Assembly: GCF_018919065.1 (NCBI RefSeq)
Contig: NZ_JAHLQG010000057.1
Span: 1 to 64,000, forward strand
From: Blautia sp. MSJ-9
GTDB taxonomy: Bacteria > Bacillota > Clostridia > Lachnospirales > Lachnospiraceae
Reading direction: 5' to 3'
DNA: 64,000 nucleotides
A program made the translations under genes and the position numbers. Under the pieces are notes generated by a model, which was not told the origin of the DNA, ran no database searches, and worked only from the letters and a program-made list of their open reading frames with translations. Positions 7,425 through 15,694 of the stretch are shown here, one piece after another (position 1 is the first letter of the stretch; every line of letters begins with the position of its first letter).

Positions 7425-8129
7425 TTAAATTCCTAAAGCAATCTCCATCATCTTATTAAACGAAGTCTGTCTTGCCTCCGCAGAAATCGCTTCCTCTCTG
7501 AACATATGATCAGAAATAGTAAGAATACCCAGCGCCTCCTTACCAGCTCTTGCCGCATTCATAAATAATGCCGCACACTCCATCTCCGCGCAAAGAACTC
7601 CCATCTTTCTCCATGCCTTGGAACTCTCCGGATTATCACTGTAGAACACATCAGAAGACACAACAGTACCTACATGAACCGGAGTTCCCTGCTCTTTCGC
7701 AACTTCTACAGCTCTCTCAACCAGACTGTAACTTGCTGTCGGAGCAAATGTTCCAGGTAACTGATACTGGCTTCCGTAATTAGAATCTGTGCATGCACTC
7801 ATGGCAATAACAACATCCATTACATTCACATCATCCTGTAAAGCACCTGCAGAACCGATACGGATAATCTTCTCTACATCATAAAAGTTATAAAGCTCAT
7901 AGCTGTAGATACCCATAGACGGCATACCCATACCGCCACCCATAACGGATACCTGCTCTCCTTTATATGTTCCTGTATAACCGAACATATTTCTCACTGT
8001 GTTAAAGCATACCGGATTCTCCAGATATGTCTCTGCGATATATTTCGCACGCAGTGGATCTCCCGGCATCAGAACTTTCTTTGCAATGTCACCTTTCTTC
8101 GCGGTATTGTGTGGTGTTGGAATACACAT
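7425..8129 (-). CDS. deoD: Purine nucleoside phosphorylase, DeoD type
   Basis: This 234-residue enzyme phosphorolyses purine (deoxy)nucleosides to base and (deoxy)ribose-1-phosphate. It has the trimeric/hexameric NP-I family pattern: VLMPGDPLRAKYIAE near residue 20, VMGGGMGMPSMGIYSYEL near 62, IRIGSAGAL near 90, the VVSSDVFYS block, AEMECAALF near 181 and SDHMFREEAIS with the catalytic Asp near 205. Length is normal. AAAAGGAGG precedes the start. It follows the amidohydrolase gene by 33 bases and is likely co-transcribed, linking deamination and phosphorolysis of purine nucleosides. Confidence 0.95.
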   Translation of the reverse strand: MCIPTPHNTAKKGDIAKKVLMPGDPLRAKYIAETYLENPVCFNTVRNMFGYTGTYKGEQVSVMGGGMGMPSMGIYSYELYNFYDVEKIIRIGSAGALQDDVNVMDVVIAMSACTDSNYGSQYQLPGTFAPTASYSLVERAVEVAKEQGTPVHVGTVVSSDVFYSDNPESSKAWRKMGVLCAEMECAALFMNAARAGKEALGILTISDHMFREEAISAEARQTSFNKMMEIALGI

Positions 8130-8162
8130 AGTAATTTTCCTCCTTTTTGTTTTTATATAAAT

Positions 8163-9467
8163 TTAATAAGTAACCTCTGCTTTTCCTTTACCTCTCGCCA
8201 GCAGCTCTTTCTGCAAGCGGATTGCCTCTTTCATCAGCGCCTCCGTATCCATCTTCAGCTTACCATCATATTTCAGGAACTCACCTGCTACCATAGTATA
8301 TTTTACATTCTGGCTATTGCTGCTGTAAAGGATAGATGAGATCGGACTGTAAAATGGGAAAGTATCCGGCTGGTACAGATCCCAGATTACCAGATCTGCC
8401 GGTGCACCCTCTTTCATTCTTCCACTTCCAAACGGGAATGCCTGGTGACTTGCCATCAGATGTTTCCAGATTTCCTCAGCCGTATACTCTGCGGAATTTC
8501 TGTCCTGATACTTGCCAAGCAGACCAAACAGTCTTGCCTGTTCCATCGGATTCAGTGTATTGGAGCTTGCTGCACCGTCTGTTCCGAATCCGTAATTCAG
8601 TTTCTTATAATGATCAAAGAAACCGCCCTTACCGGATGCCAGTTTCATATAAGTCTTCGGGCAGAATGCAAACCAGGTATCATCTCTCAGATATTTCAGG
8701 TCATCCTCCTCGATCCATAAACCATGTCCGATCAAAACCTTACAGTCAAATCCGCCTGCCTCATGCAGGATTCCAAATGGTGTCATACCTGTCTCTTTTC
8801 TGGCTTTCTCTACCTGTACATCCTCTTCTGATACATGCAGATGGATCGGCAGATCCAGTTCTTTTGCCACATCAACGATCTCTTTCAGTGTCGGTGACGG
8901 GCAGGTATAGTTAGCATGCGGTCCCATGTGGAAAGAAATCTTGTCAGAATCATTTCTGTGCTCCTGGATAAATTCTTTCACCTGAGCCAGACGGTCATGG
9001 AAATCAGGAGTCATACCAAACAGTGTCGGTGCCAGATCTCCACGGATTCCTGTCTCTTTCACTGCTTTCAGTACCTGTTCCTCTCCGAAATAATGGTCTG
9101 CAAAAACTGTTACACCATTGTTGATCATCTCGGAGATTCCCATAAGTGTTCCGATATAAACATCATCATCTGTCATCTTGCTCTCATACGGCCAGATCAT
9201 CTCATTGAACCAGGCATCTGCAGTTACATCCTCTGCAATTCCCTTAAAGATATTCATAGCTGTATGTGTATGCAGATTCGCCAGACTCGGACTTACAAAG
9301 TATTTGCTGCAGTCAATGTTCTCATCTGCAGCTACGGAATGGTCATCTTCACTCTCTGCTACAATCTTGAGGATTTTTCCATCTTTAATATATACATTCT
9401 GTTTCAGAGTGCATTTTGCTTCTTCATCCAGAATTCCTGCACCCTGCAGTAAAATTGTTTTCTGCAT
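8163..9467 (-). CDS. Amidohydrolase of the adenosine/MTA/SAH deaminase type
   Basis: This 434-residue TIM-barrel amidohydrolase has SLANLHTHTAM (HxH metal site, about residue 55), MGPHANYTCP (about 184), LHLHVSE (about 213), LIGHGLW (about 256) and FGTDGAASSN with the catalytic Asp (about 304). The family removes the amino group from 5'-methylthioadenosine, S-adenosylhomocysteine, adenosine or related compounds. The start at 9467 is chosen because GAAAGGGTG stands a few bases ahead; an upstream ATG lacks such a site. Co-transcription with deoD makes a purine nucleoside substrate likely, but sequence alone does not fix which. Confidence 0.82.
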   Translation of the reverse strand: MQKTILLQGAGILDEEAKCTLKQNVYIKDGKILKIVAESEDDHSVAADENIDCSKYFVSPSLANLHTHTAMNIFKGIAEDVTADAWFNEMIWPYESKMTDDDVYIGTLMGISEMINNGVTVFADHYFGEEQVLKAVKETGIRGDLAPTLFGMTPDFHDRLAQVKEFIQEHRNDSDKISFHMGPHANYTCPSPTLKEIVDVAKELDLPIHLHVSEEDVQVEKARKETGMTPFGILHEAGGFDCKVLIGHGLWIEEDDLKYLRDDTWFAFCPKTYMKLASGKGGFFDHYKKLNYGFGTDGAASSNTLNPMEQARLFGLLGKYQDRNSAEYTAEEIWKHLMASHQAFPFGSGRMKEGAPADLVIWDLYQPDTFPFYSPISSILYSSNSQNVKYTMVAGEFLKYDGKLKMDTEALMKEAIRLQKELLARGKGKAEVTY

Positions 9468-9674
9468 TAATTTCACCCTTTCTATATTGCCAGTAAAATC
9501 TATCTGTGATAGCATGTTTCTCGTAATAGTTCATTATCAATTTCTGTCTGCCAGATTTACATAATAAGATATCAGAATCAAAAACATCTTATTTTCAGGC
9601 AAAATTATGGCATTTCAACAGAAATTATTTTTTCATAATTACACAATCTCACATCATCAGAAGGAGTTTCCATC

Positions 9675-10574
9675 ATGAAAAAAGCACTGATCATTGGTTC
9701 TACTGTTGTAGATGTTATCGTAAATCTTGTTGATTCTCTTCCAAGAACCGGAGAGGATGTTCATGTCCGCAGCCAGCACATGTCTCTGGGCGGATGCGCT
9801 TACAATGTTTCTGATTCTGTCCGTCATTTCCAGGTTCCTTACATTCTGTTCTCCCCTGTAGGTACAGGAGTTTACGGATATTTCGTAAGAGAAGAATTAA
9901 AGAAAAAAGGTATCGTCAGTCCTATTCCGTCCCCGAATATGGATAACGGATGCTGCTACTGCTTCGTAGAAAAAAGCGGTGAGCGCACTTTCATCTGTTA
10001 TCATGGTGCGGAATACCTGTTTCAGAAAGACTGGTTTAAACGCATTGATCTGGAAGAAATTGACTCTGTCTATATCTGCGGTCTGGAGATCGAGGAAGTG
10101 ACAGGAGTCAATGTCGTAGAGTTCCTGGAAAAGAACCCGCAGCTCACTGTTTTCTTCGCCCCCGGACCAAGACTTACAGTCATTGACCAGACTCTTGTAA
10201 ACCGCATTTATAACCTCTCACCGATCCTGCATCTCAATGAAACAGAAGCACTGGATGCCAGCGGAAAATCCACCATTTCAGAGGCAGGTGCCTATCTCTA
10301 TGGTAAAACACACAACACTGTGATCATTACTCTCGGAGAAAAAGGCTGCTACTATTTCGACGGAGCCACCGAAGAAATCGTTCCTCCGGTACCGACCACT
10401 CAGGCAGATACCATCGGTGCTGGTGACTCTCATATCGGTTCTGTCATTGCCTGTCTGAAAAAAGGTGACAGTTTACATGATGCAATCGCAAAAGCAAACC
10501 GTGTTTCCTCTGCTGTTGTAGCAACTCCGTCTGCAATTTTGCCAGATGAAGAGTTTGCAAAACTAGATTTGTAA
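9675..10574 (+). CDS. PfkB family carbohydrate/nucleoside kinase
   Basis: This 299-residue ribokinase-like protein carries the N-terminal PfkB signature region (SLGGCAYNVSDSVRHF, about residues 36-51) and the C-terminal ATP/catalytic motif DTIGAGDSHIGS (about residues 251-262), whose Asp is the general base. Ribokinase-like proteins phosphorylate sugars or nucleosides. AGAAGGAG precedes the start. It is divergent from the amidohydrolase-deoD pair and beside the nucleoside importer operon, so a nucleoside or ribose substrate is favoured. No subfamily call is safe. Confidence 0.85.
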   Translation: MKKALIIGSTVVDVIVNLVDSLPRTGEDVHVRSQHMSLGGCAYNVSDSVRHFQVPYILFSPVGTGVYGYFVREELKKKGIVSPIPSPNMDNGCCYCFVEKSGERTFICYHGAEYLFQKDWFKRIDLEEIDSVYICGLEIEEVTGVNVVEFLEKNPQLTVFFAPGPRLTVIDQTLVNRIYNLSPILHLNETEALDASGKSTISEAGAYLYGKTHNTVIITLGEKGCYYFDGATEEIVPPVPTTQADTIGAGDSHIGSVIACLKKGDSLHDAIAKANRVSSAVVATPSAILPDEEFAKLDL

Positions 10575-10707
10575 ATAAACCAACAAAAGACAAGTTACAA
10601 ATATCAGCTTAACTCAATCTCAATTTTCAATCCTCAAATTCATATCCGTACAATTAATTTCAGGAGTTTGAAATAAGATTCACTCAATTCTTATTATCTC
10701 GTATACA

Positions 10708-10754
10708 AGCATCCCTGCTCTATTGCTGTCTGCAATATAAGCAGGGATTTTTTT
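10708..10754 (+). terminator. Intrinsic terminator of the PfkB kinase gene
   Basis: ATCCCTGCTCTATTGC and GCAATATAAGCAGGGAT form a long stem followed by TTTTTTT on the plus strand. The convergent permease operon may also use the stem, though without a good T-tail. Confidence 0.85.
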
Positions 10755-10771
10755 AATTAAAGCATTATTTT

Positions 10772-11692
10772 TTATTTACCACTCAGACACTCTTTTTTCT
10801 TCTTCTGGCCATAATAGTAAATACCAAGTCCGATCAGAGTAGTCAGATAAGGTACCATCAGGATGATCTCATACGGCATAACAGAGGTAAGCTGCATAAC
10901 GTTTGCAACCGCCTGTGCGATACCAAAGAGCAGGGATACCAGGAATCCTCCGATTGGGGTGTTTCCACCCATACTTGCTGCTGCCAGAGCGATGAAACCA
11001 CGGCCACCTGCCATATCCTTTGTGAACATGTTCATATATCCACCGGAAAGATAGAAGCCACCCATAGCTGCCAGCACACCACTGATGATCAGTGCGATAT
11101 ACTGAATCTTACGGGAACTGATACCTACAGATTCTGCTGCATTCTTGTTCTCGCCGACTGCACGGATCGCAAGTCCCAGAGGAGTCTTGTACAGGAACAG
11201 ATGAAGCAGGATCACTGCCAGGATAGAAAACCATGTCAGGATATTCTGTCCGGAAAGAACCTGTCCGATAAACGGAATCTTGTCAATAAGCGGAATTGTT
11301 ACAGACGGTGCAGACACGCTTCGGATAGAGGAAGAAACTCCTCGGTCTCCGGAAACTGCAACCAGAAGTAATACCGTACCGCCGGTAGCCGTCAGGTTGA
11401 TAGCGATTGCTGCCAGGATCTCGTCTGTCTTCAGGTTCAGGATAAAGAACGCAAGGATCATACCGATCAGTCCGCCGATCACCATTGTGATCAGAAGTCC
11501 CAGCCATGCGCTGTGTGTCATTGATGAAAAAATAACTCCGAACAAAGCAGAAAACAGCATGATTCCCTCGAGGGCCATATTACAGATTCCGGCTTTTGCA
11601 GCAATGGCAGCTGCCAGAGTTGCAAACAGGATCGGAGTTGCCGATCTTAAAATTGTCGCAAAAAAGTCAGGGGATAAAATCGCGCTCCACAT
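10772..11692 (-). CDS. Nucleoside-type ABC transporter permease (NupQ/YufQ-like)
   Basis: This 306-residue inner-membrane permease of the branched-chain/simple-sugar type has about eight to nine hydrophobic helices. Family-typical strings include AAKAGICNMALEGIM near residue 30, AVGENKNAAESVGIS near 178 and GGGRGFIALAAASMGGNTP-like sequence (here AGGRGFIALAAASMGG) near 227. It is the last gene of the importer operon and starts two bases after the preceding permease stop. Together with the BMP protein and double ATPase it defines a BmpA-type nucleoside importer. Confidence 0.9.
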   Translation of the reverse strand: MWSAILSPDFFATILRSATPILFATLAAAIAAKAGICNMALEGIMLFSALFGVIFSSMTHSAWLGLLITMVIGGLIGMILAFFILNLKTDEILAAIAINLTATGGTVLLLVAVSGDRGVSSSIRSVSAPSVTIPLIDKIPFIGQVLSGQNILTWFSILAVILLHLFLYKTPLGLAIRAVGENKNAAESVGISSRKIQYIALIISGVLAAMGGFYLSGGYMNMFTKDMAGGRGFIALAAASMGGNTPIGGFLVSLLFGIAQAVANVMQLTSVMPYEIILMVPYLTTLIGLGIYYYGQKKKKECLSGK

Positions 11693-11694
11693 AC

Positions 11695-12756
11695 CTATGC
11701 CTCCTCATCTTTCAGTGCTGCTTTTGCTTCTTTGGCAATGATCTTATGTTTATACTTGCTCAGGAACTGTTCAGCAACTACAAGCAGAATGATGATACCC
11801 TGTGTGATCTGTACGATCTCCAGTGTAACGTCAGTTCTACGTGCCATGATAGAAGCTCCTGTACGCAGATAAGCAAGGAACAAAGCTGCAAAAGGTGTAT
11901 ACAACGGGTTCTTTTTGGAAAGTGTACAGATGATGATCGCATCCCATCCATATCCAAGAAGGGAGGTCCAGGTAAATCTGTTATAGATCGGGCTGAGCAT
12001 TTCCACACCACCGCCGAGACCTGCAACAAAACCACCCAGAAGCTGGGAGATCATGATAACTTTCACAATACTGATTCCGGAATATTTTGCAAATTCTTCA
12101 TTCTCACCTGCAAGGCGGAGTTCATATCCGGTCTTTGTTCTGTAAAGGAAGAAGTATCCGAGAACAGCTACTGCGATCGCAATGATAAATCCTAAATGTA
12201 CACGGGTTCCAGGGATCAGTACCGGAAGCTCTGCAGCGTCTGCCAGCTTATAGGAAGCAGCACTGGCTTTCGGATCACCGATCACGTTATTTAACATATA
12301 GTTTCCAAAATATAACGCCAGATAGTTGATCATCAGGGATGAAACCATCTCAGACGCTGTTGTTGTAATTTTCATGATAGCAGGGATTGCTGTAAACAGC
12401 GCACCTACCAGACCAGCACAAAGAAGTGCCATAAATGGTGATACAAAAGTGGCAGTTAATTTAATTGCCACGCAGGATGCGATCAGACCACCAATGTGGA
12501 ATGCACCCTCACCAGCCAGGTTGATCTGGTTTGCAGAGAACATGATGCAGACACCAGTACCTGTAAAGATCAGCGGAATCATGGATTCCACTACGTTTCC
12601 CATACTTCTCTTGTTTGTAAAAGGACCGATCAGCAAATATTTGATTGCTTCCAGCGGCTGATCACTTACCATGAAGATAATCACAAAAGAGATGGCAAGT
12701 GCGATCAGGACGGAAAAGACGGTCCTCACCATATCAAATTTCTTTGCACTATTCAT
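11695..12756 (-). CDS. Nucleoside-type ABC transporter permease (NupP/YufP-like)
   Basis: This 353-residue permease is longer than its partner, with about ten hydrophobic segments. It contains NQINLAGEGAFHIGGLIASC and SEMVSSLMINYLALYFGNYM in the first half and RLAGENEEFAKYSGIS, the cytoplasmic EAA-like loop, near residue 215. The start at 12756 has GGAGGGAG seven bases ahead, while longer in-frame starts do not. The ATPase gene overlaps its start by eight bases, a sign of translational coupling. It pairs with the 306-residue permease as a heterodimer. Confidence 0.9.
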   Translation of the reverse strand: MNSAKKFDMVRTVFSVLIALAISFVIIFMVSDQPLEAIKYLLIGPFTNKRSMGNVVESMIPLIFTGTGVCIMFSANQINLAGEGAFHIGGLIASCVAIKLTATFVSPFMALLCAGLVGALFTAIPAIMKITTTASEMVSSLMINYLALYFGNYMLNNVIGDPKASAASYKLADAAELPVLIPGTRVHLGFIIAIAVAVLGYFFLYRTKTGYELRLAGENEEFAKYSGISIVKVIMISQLLGGFVAGLGGGVEMLSPIYNRFTWTSLLGYGWDAIIICTLSKKNPLYTPFAALFLAYLRTGASIMARRTDVTLEIVQITQGIIILLVVAEQFLSKYKHKIIAKEAKAALKDEEA

Positions 12757-14302
12757 ATAATACTCCCTCCAGTACATCATCATGCTTAATACCCAGCATA
12801 TGCTGTCCAAGCTCATCCTCTGTTACATTCTCCACGTCTGTAAAGAATCCGGCAAATTTGCCTTTGTACATAACAGCCAGTCTGTCACTCAGGGAGAAAA
12901 TCTCTGTAAGGTCCGCAGAGATCAGGATAACCGCACATCCCGCATCACGGAACTCCAGCAGTCTCTTTCTGATAAATGCCGCAGCACCAACGTCGATACC
13001 ACGTGTCGGCTGGTTCGCAATAATAATATCCGGACCTGTTGAGAATTCTCTGGCAACGATAACTTTCTGGATATTACCACCGGAAAGCATTCCCACGTTC
13101 TGCTTTCTGGATTTACACTTAACCATATATTCCTTAATCAGCTCATCACTTCTCTGTTCCATTGCCTTGCGTTTCAGCAGGAATTTTCCGGAGAATCTCT
13201 TATCTTTATACTGATTGGAGAACATATTTTCCATGATACTCAGGGTTCCTGCACATCCGGAAGTCATACGGTCCTCAGGGATATGTGCCAGCTTCATCTC
13301 TCGGATATCCTCAATAGAAGCATTTGTAATATCCTGTCCTTTGATCTTGATCTCACCTTTGTACTTCTTGTTCAAACCTGTCAGTGTGTCGATCAGCTCA
13401 CTCTGTCCGTTACCCTCAACTCCGGCGATTCCAAGGATCTCACCGCCTTTCAGGTCAAAGGAAAGATCGTCAACTTTCAGGACACCCTGTGCATTATGTA
13501 CAGTCAGGTTCCGTACTCTCATAAATACGTCATCTGTAAGATGCTGCTCTTTCTTGTCAAATTTCAGGGAAACTTCTCTTCCCACCATCAGACGGGACAT
13601 TTCCTGTGTGGAGATATCCTTTACCTCGTATGTTCCCATACTACGTCCATTTCTCATGATAGTTGCACGGTCGCAGATCTTCTTGATCTCATCCAGCTTA
13701 TGGGAAATAAAGATAATCGTATGGCCTTTCTCTCTCAGCTTCATCAGCTGGATGAAAAGCTCGTCTGTTTCCTGTGGAGTCAGTACTGCTGTCGGCTCAT
13801 CCAGGATCAGGATCTCAGCACCTCTGTAAAGGGCTTTCAGGATCTCTACCTTCTGTTTGATACCAACCGGGATCTCCTCTACTTTCTGACGGACATCAAT
13901 GTCGAAGTTGTACTCTTTTGCAATGTCCTCTGCTGCCTTGATCGCCTTGTCCATATCAATGAACAGACCTTTCTTCGGCGCAACTCCCAGAATGATATTC
14001 TCAGCAACTGTCAGTGACGGTACCAGCATGAAGTGCTGATGTACCATACCGATTCCCTTACTGATAGCATCCTGCGGAGATTTGATAGTTGTAGGCTGTC
14101 CCTTGAGAATGATCTCACCCTGATCCGGTGCTTCCAGTCCGAAAAGAACTTTCATCAGTGTACTCTTACCGGCACCATTCTCACCGAGCATCGCGTGAAT
14201 CTCGCCCTTACGAAGCTCAAGGGATACATCTTCATTGGCTACCACACCATTGCCGTAAATTTTCATGATGTGGTTCATCTGTAATACAGTCTGATTATCC
14301 AA
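12749..14302 (-). CDS. Nucleoside ABC transporter ATPase with two nucleotide-binding domains (NupO/YufO-like)
   Basis: This 517-residue protein has two ABC domains. Domain 1 has Walker A GENGAGKSTLMKVLFG (about residue 40) and Walker B ILILDEPTAVLTPQE. Domain 2 (from about 265) has the degenerate GVEGNGQSELIDTLTG in place of Walker A and LSGGNIQKVIVAREF as signature, then ANQPTRGIDVGA, as is usual for sugar/nucleoside importers. I choose a TTG start at 14302 because AGGTG lies six bases before it; upstream ATG codons lack a ribosome site. It energises the two permeases encoded downstream. Confidence 0.9.
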   Translation of the reverse strand: MDNQTVLQMNHIMKIYGNGVVANEDVSLELRKGEIHAMLGENGAGKSTLMKVLFGLEAPDQGEIILKGQPTTIKSPQDAISKGIGMVHQHFMLVPSLTVAENIILGVAPKKGLFIDMDKAIKAAEDIAKEYNFDIDVRQKVEEIPVGIKQKVEILKALYRGAEILILDEPTAVLTPQETDELFIQLMKLREKGHTIIFISHKLDEIKKICDRATIMRNGRSMGTYEVKDISTQEMSRLMVGREVSLKFDKKEQHLTDDVFMRVRNLTVHNAQGVLKVDDLSFDLKGGEILGIAGVEGNGQSELIDTLTGLNKKYKGEIKIKGQDITNASIEDIREMKLAHIPEDRMTSGCAGTLSIMENMFSNQYKDKRFSGKFLLKRKAMEQRSDELIKEYMVKCKSRKQNVGMLSGGNIQKVIVAREFSTGPDIIIANQPTRGIDVGAAAFIRKRLLEFRDAGCAVILISADLTEIFSLSDRLAVMYKGKFAGFFTDVENVTEDELGQHMLGIKHDDVLEGVLYE

Positions 14303-14332
14303 TCCGTTCACCTCGTTTCTTATTTGTCGCAT

Positions 14333-14396
14333 ATATCAGGTTCAAAAAACTCAAAAACACTCATCACTATGCAGCTAAGCTTTTGGAACCTGATAT
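14333..14396 (-). promoter_or_regulatory. Intercistronic hairpin between binding-protein and ATPase genes
   Basis: ATATCAGGTTC with flanking A-run (14333 on) pairs with TTTTGGAACCTGATAT (14381-14396), 15 of 16 positions. It lies in the 261-base gap of the importer operon and probably shapes mRNA stability so that binding protein exceeds membrane parts. Confidence 0.6.
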
Positions 14397-14452
14397 CATT
14401 GCTCATCTCTGATATAGTATCGTGTTAAAACGTATACTTATCTAAACAAGAA

Positions 14453-14482
14453 TGCGCATCATGCGAAACAGCATGACGCGCA
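14453..14482 (-). terminator. Weak terminator/attenuator after the BMP gene
   Basis: TGCGCATCATGC (14453-14464) and GCATGACGCGCA (14471-14482) form an 11- to 12-pair stem with one mismatch. On the minus strand it is followed only by ATTCTTGTTT, so partial read-through into the ATPase gene is likely. Confidence 0.6.
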
Positions 14483-14563
14483 CCTTTGCTTATCATCTTG
14501 ATATATCAGAATACAGACACATCACCAGCCTAAGGCTTGGTCGTTTTTCAATATTCAGTTCAA

Positions 14564-15694
14564 TTAGCTTAATTTTGCAGAGTCGATCAGCGCCTGAACA
14601 TCATCTGGGCTCATTGCATCGTCGCCGAGAGTTGTTGGAACTGTGATCTTTCCATCGATGATATCCTGTTTCAGTTCTTCAACTTTTGTACGGATATCTT
14701 CCGGAACTACTTCTTCGTAATGTTCGTCTTCTACAAGTTCAACACCGCCGTCTGCAAGTCCAAGGTATTCAAGAGTACCATATGGAAGTTCTCCATCCAT
14801 GTCTTCTTTGATCGCACGAACCAGAGAGTTACCTACGTTCTTAAGAGCGGATGTCGGAATGTTTGCTGCATAATCCGGAAGAACTGCTGCCTGGTCAGAG
14901 TCAACACCGAATGCATATCTGCCTGCATCAACAGCTGCCTCGATCTGTCCAAGACCTGCACTACCTGCTACGTTAAATCCTACGTCTGCGCCATTCTGGT
15001 ACTGAGTAAGAGCCATATCTTTACCAGCTGCGGAATCATAGAAGTTACCTACATAAGCAAGCGCAACCTGTGTTTCTTCGTCGATATCTTTCGCACCCTG
15101 GATGTATCCAACAAGGAAGTCCTCGATAACGGAGTTGTCCATACCACCAAGGAATCCGATGATCTTATTGGACGGATCAACCATTTCAAGAGAATCATCT
15201 GTTGTCATCATAGCAGCCATAGCTCCGAGAAGATAAGATACTTCGTTCTGTTTGTACATTACATTGTATACATTGTCCTCTCCGCCTGCGCTAAAATCAA
15301 AAGCTTCATCAAAGAAGATGAATTTCTGATCCGGATAATCATTTGCTGCATTTGTAAGAGCATCCATCATCTGATAAGTACCGCAGATGATCATATCGTA
15401 AGAACCGTCATCACAATAGTCGTACATTGTCGGCTCCCATTTTGCTTCGTCTGCAGATGTAGCACCCATCTGTTCTACTTTGTATGTGAACTTGTCTTCT
15501 CCAAGTTCTTCCTGCAGTGCTTCCATTCCTGAGTTTGCAGAGTCAAAGAATGATTTGTCTCCGAGAGTTCCGTTAAGCAGAAGTGCTACTTTGTATGGTT
15601 CTCCATCGTCTTTGGCCATAACTGGTACTGCTGCTACTCCCATGGACAGGATCATTGATGCGGTAAGAGTTGCTGCTACTAATTTTTTCTTCAT
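14564..15694 (-). CDS. BMP/PnrA-type nucleoside-binding protein
   Basis: This 376-residue periplasmic-binding-like protein has an N-terminal signal peptide and then the BMP fold (VALLLNGTLGDKSFFDSAN near residue 35, IICGTYQMMDAL, KIIGFLGGMDNSVIEDFLVG near 178, GADVGFNVAGSAGLGQIEAA near 234). It delivers nucleosides to the importer encoded downstream. The family is normally a lipoprotein, but here the signal region (MILSMGVAAVPVMAKDDG) has no cysteine, so lipid anchoring is not evident. Its ATG shares a base with the stop of the preceding gene (TAATG), showing tight coupling. Confidence 0.9.
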   Translation of the reverse strand: MKKKLVAATLTASMILSMGVAAVPVMAKDDGEPYKVALLLNGTLGDKSFFDSANSGMEALQEELGEDKFTYKVEQMGATSADEAKWEPTMYDYCDDGSYDMIICGTYQMMDALTNAANDYPDQKFIFFDEAFDFSAGGEDNVYNVMYKQNEVSYLLGAMAAMMTTDDSLEMVDPSNKIIGFLGGMDNSVIEDFLVGYIQGAKDIDEETQVALAYVGNFYDSAAGKDMALTQYQNGADVGFNVAGSAGLGQIEAAVDAGRYAFGVDSDQAAVLPDYAANIPTSALKNVGNSLVRAIKEDMDGELPYGTLEYLGLADGGVELVEDEHYEEVVPEDIRTKVEELKQDIIDGKITVPTTLGDDAMSPDDVQALIDSAKLS

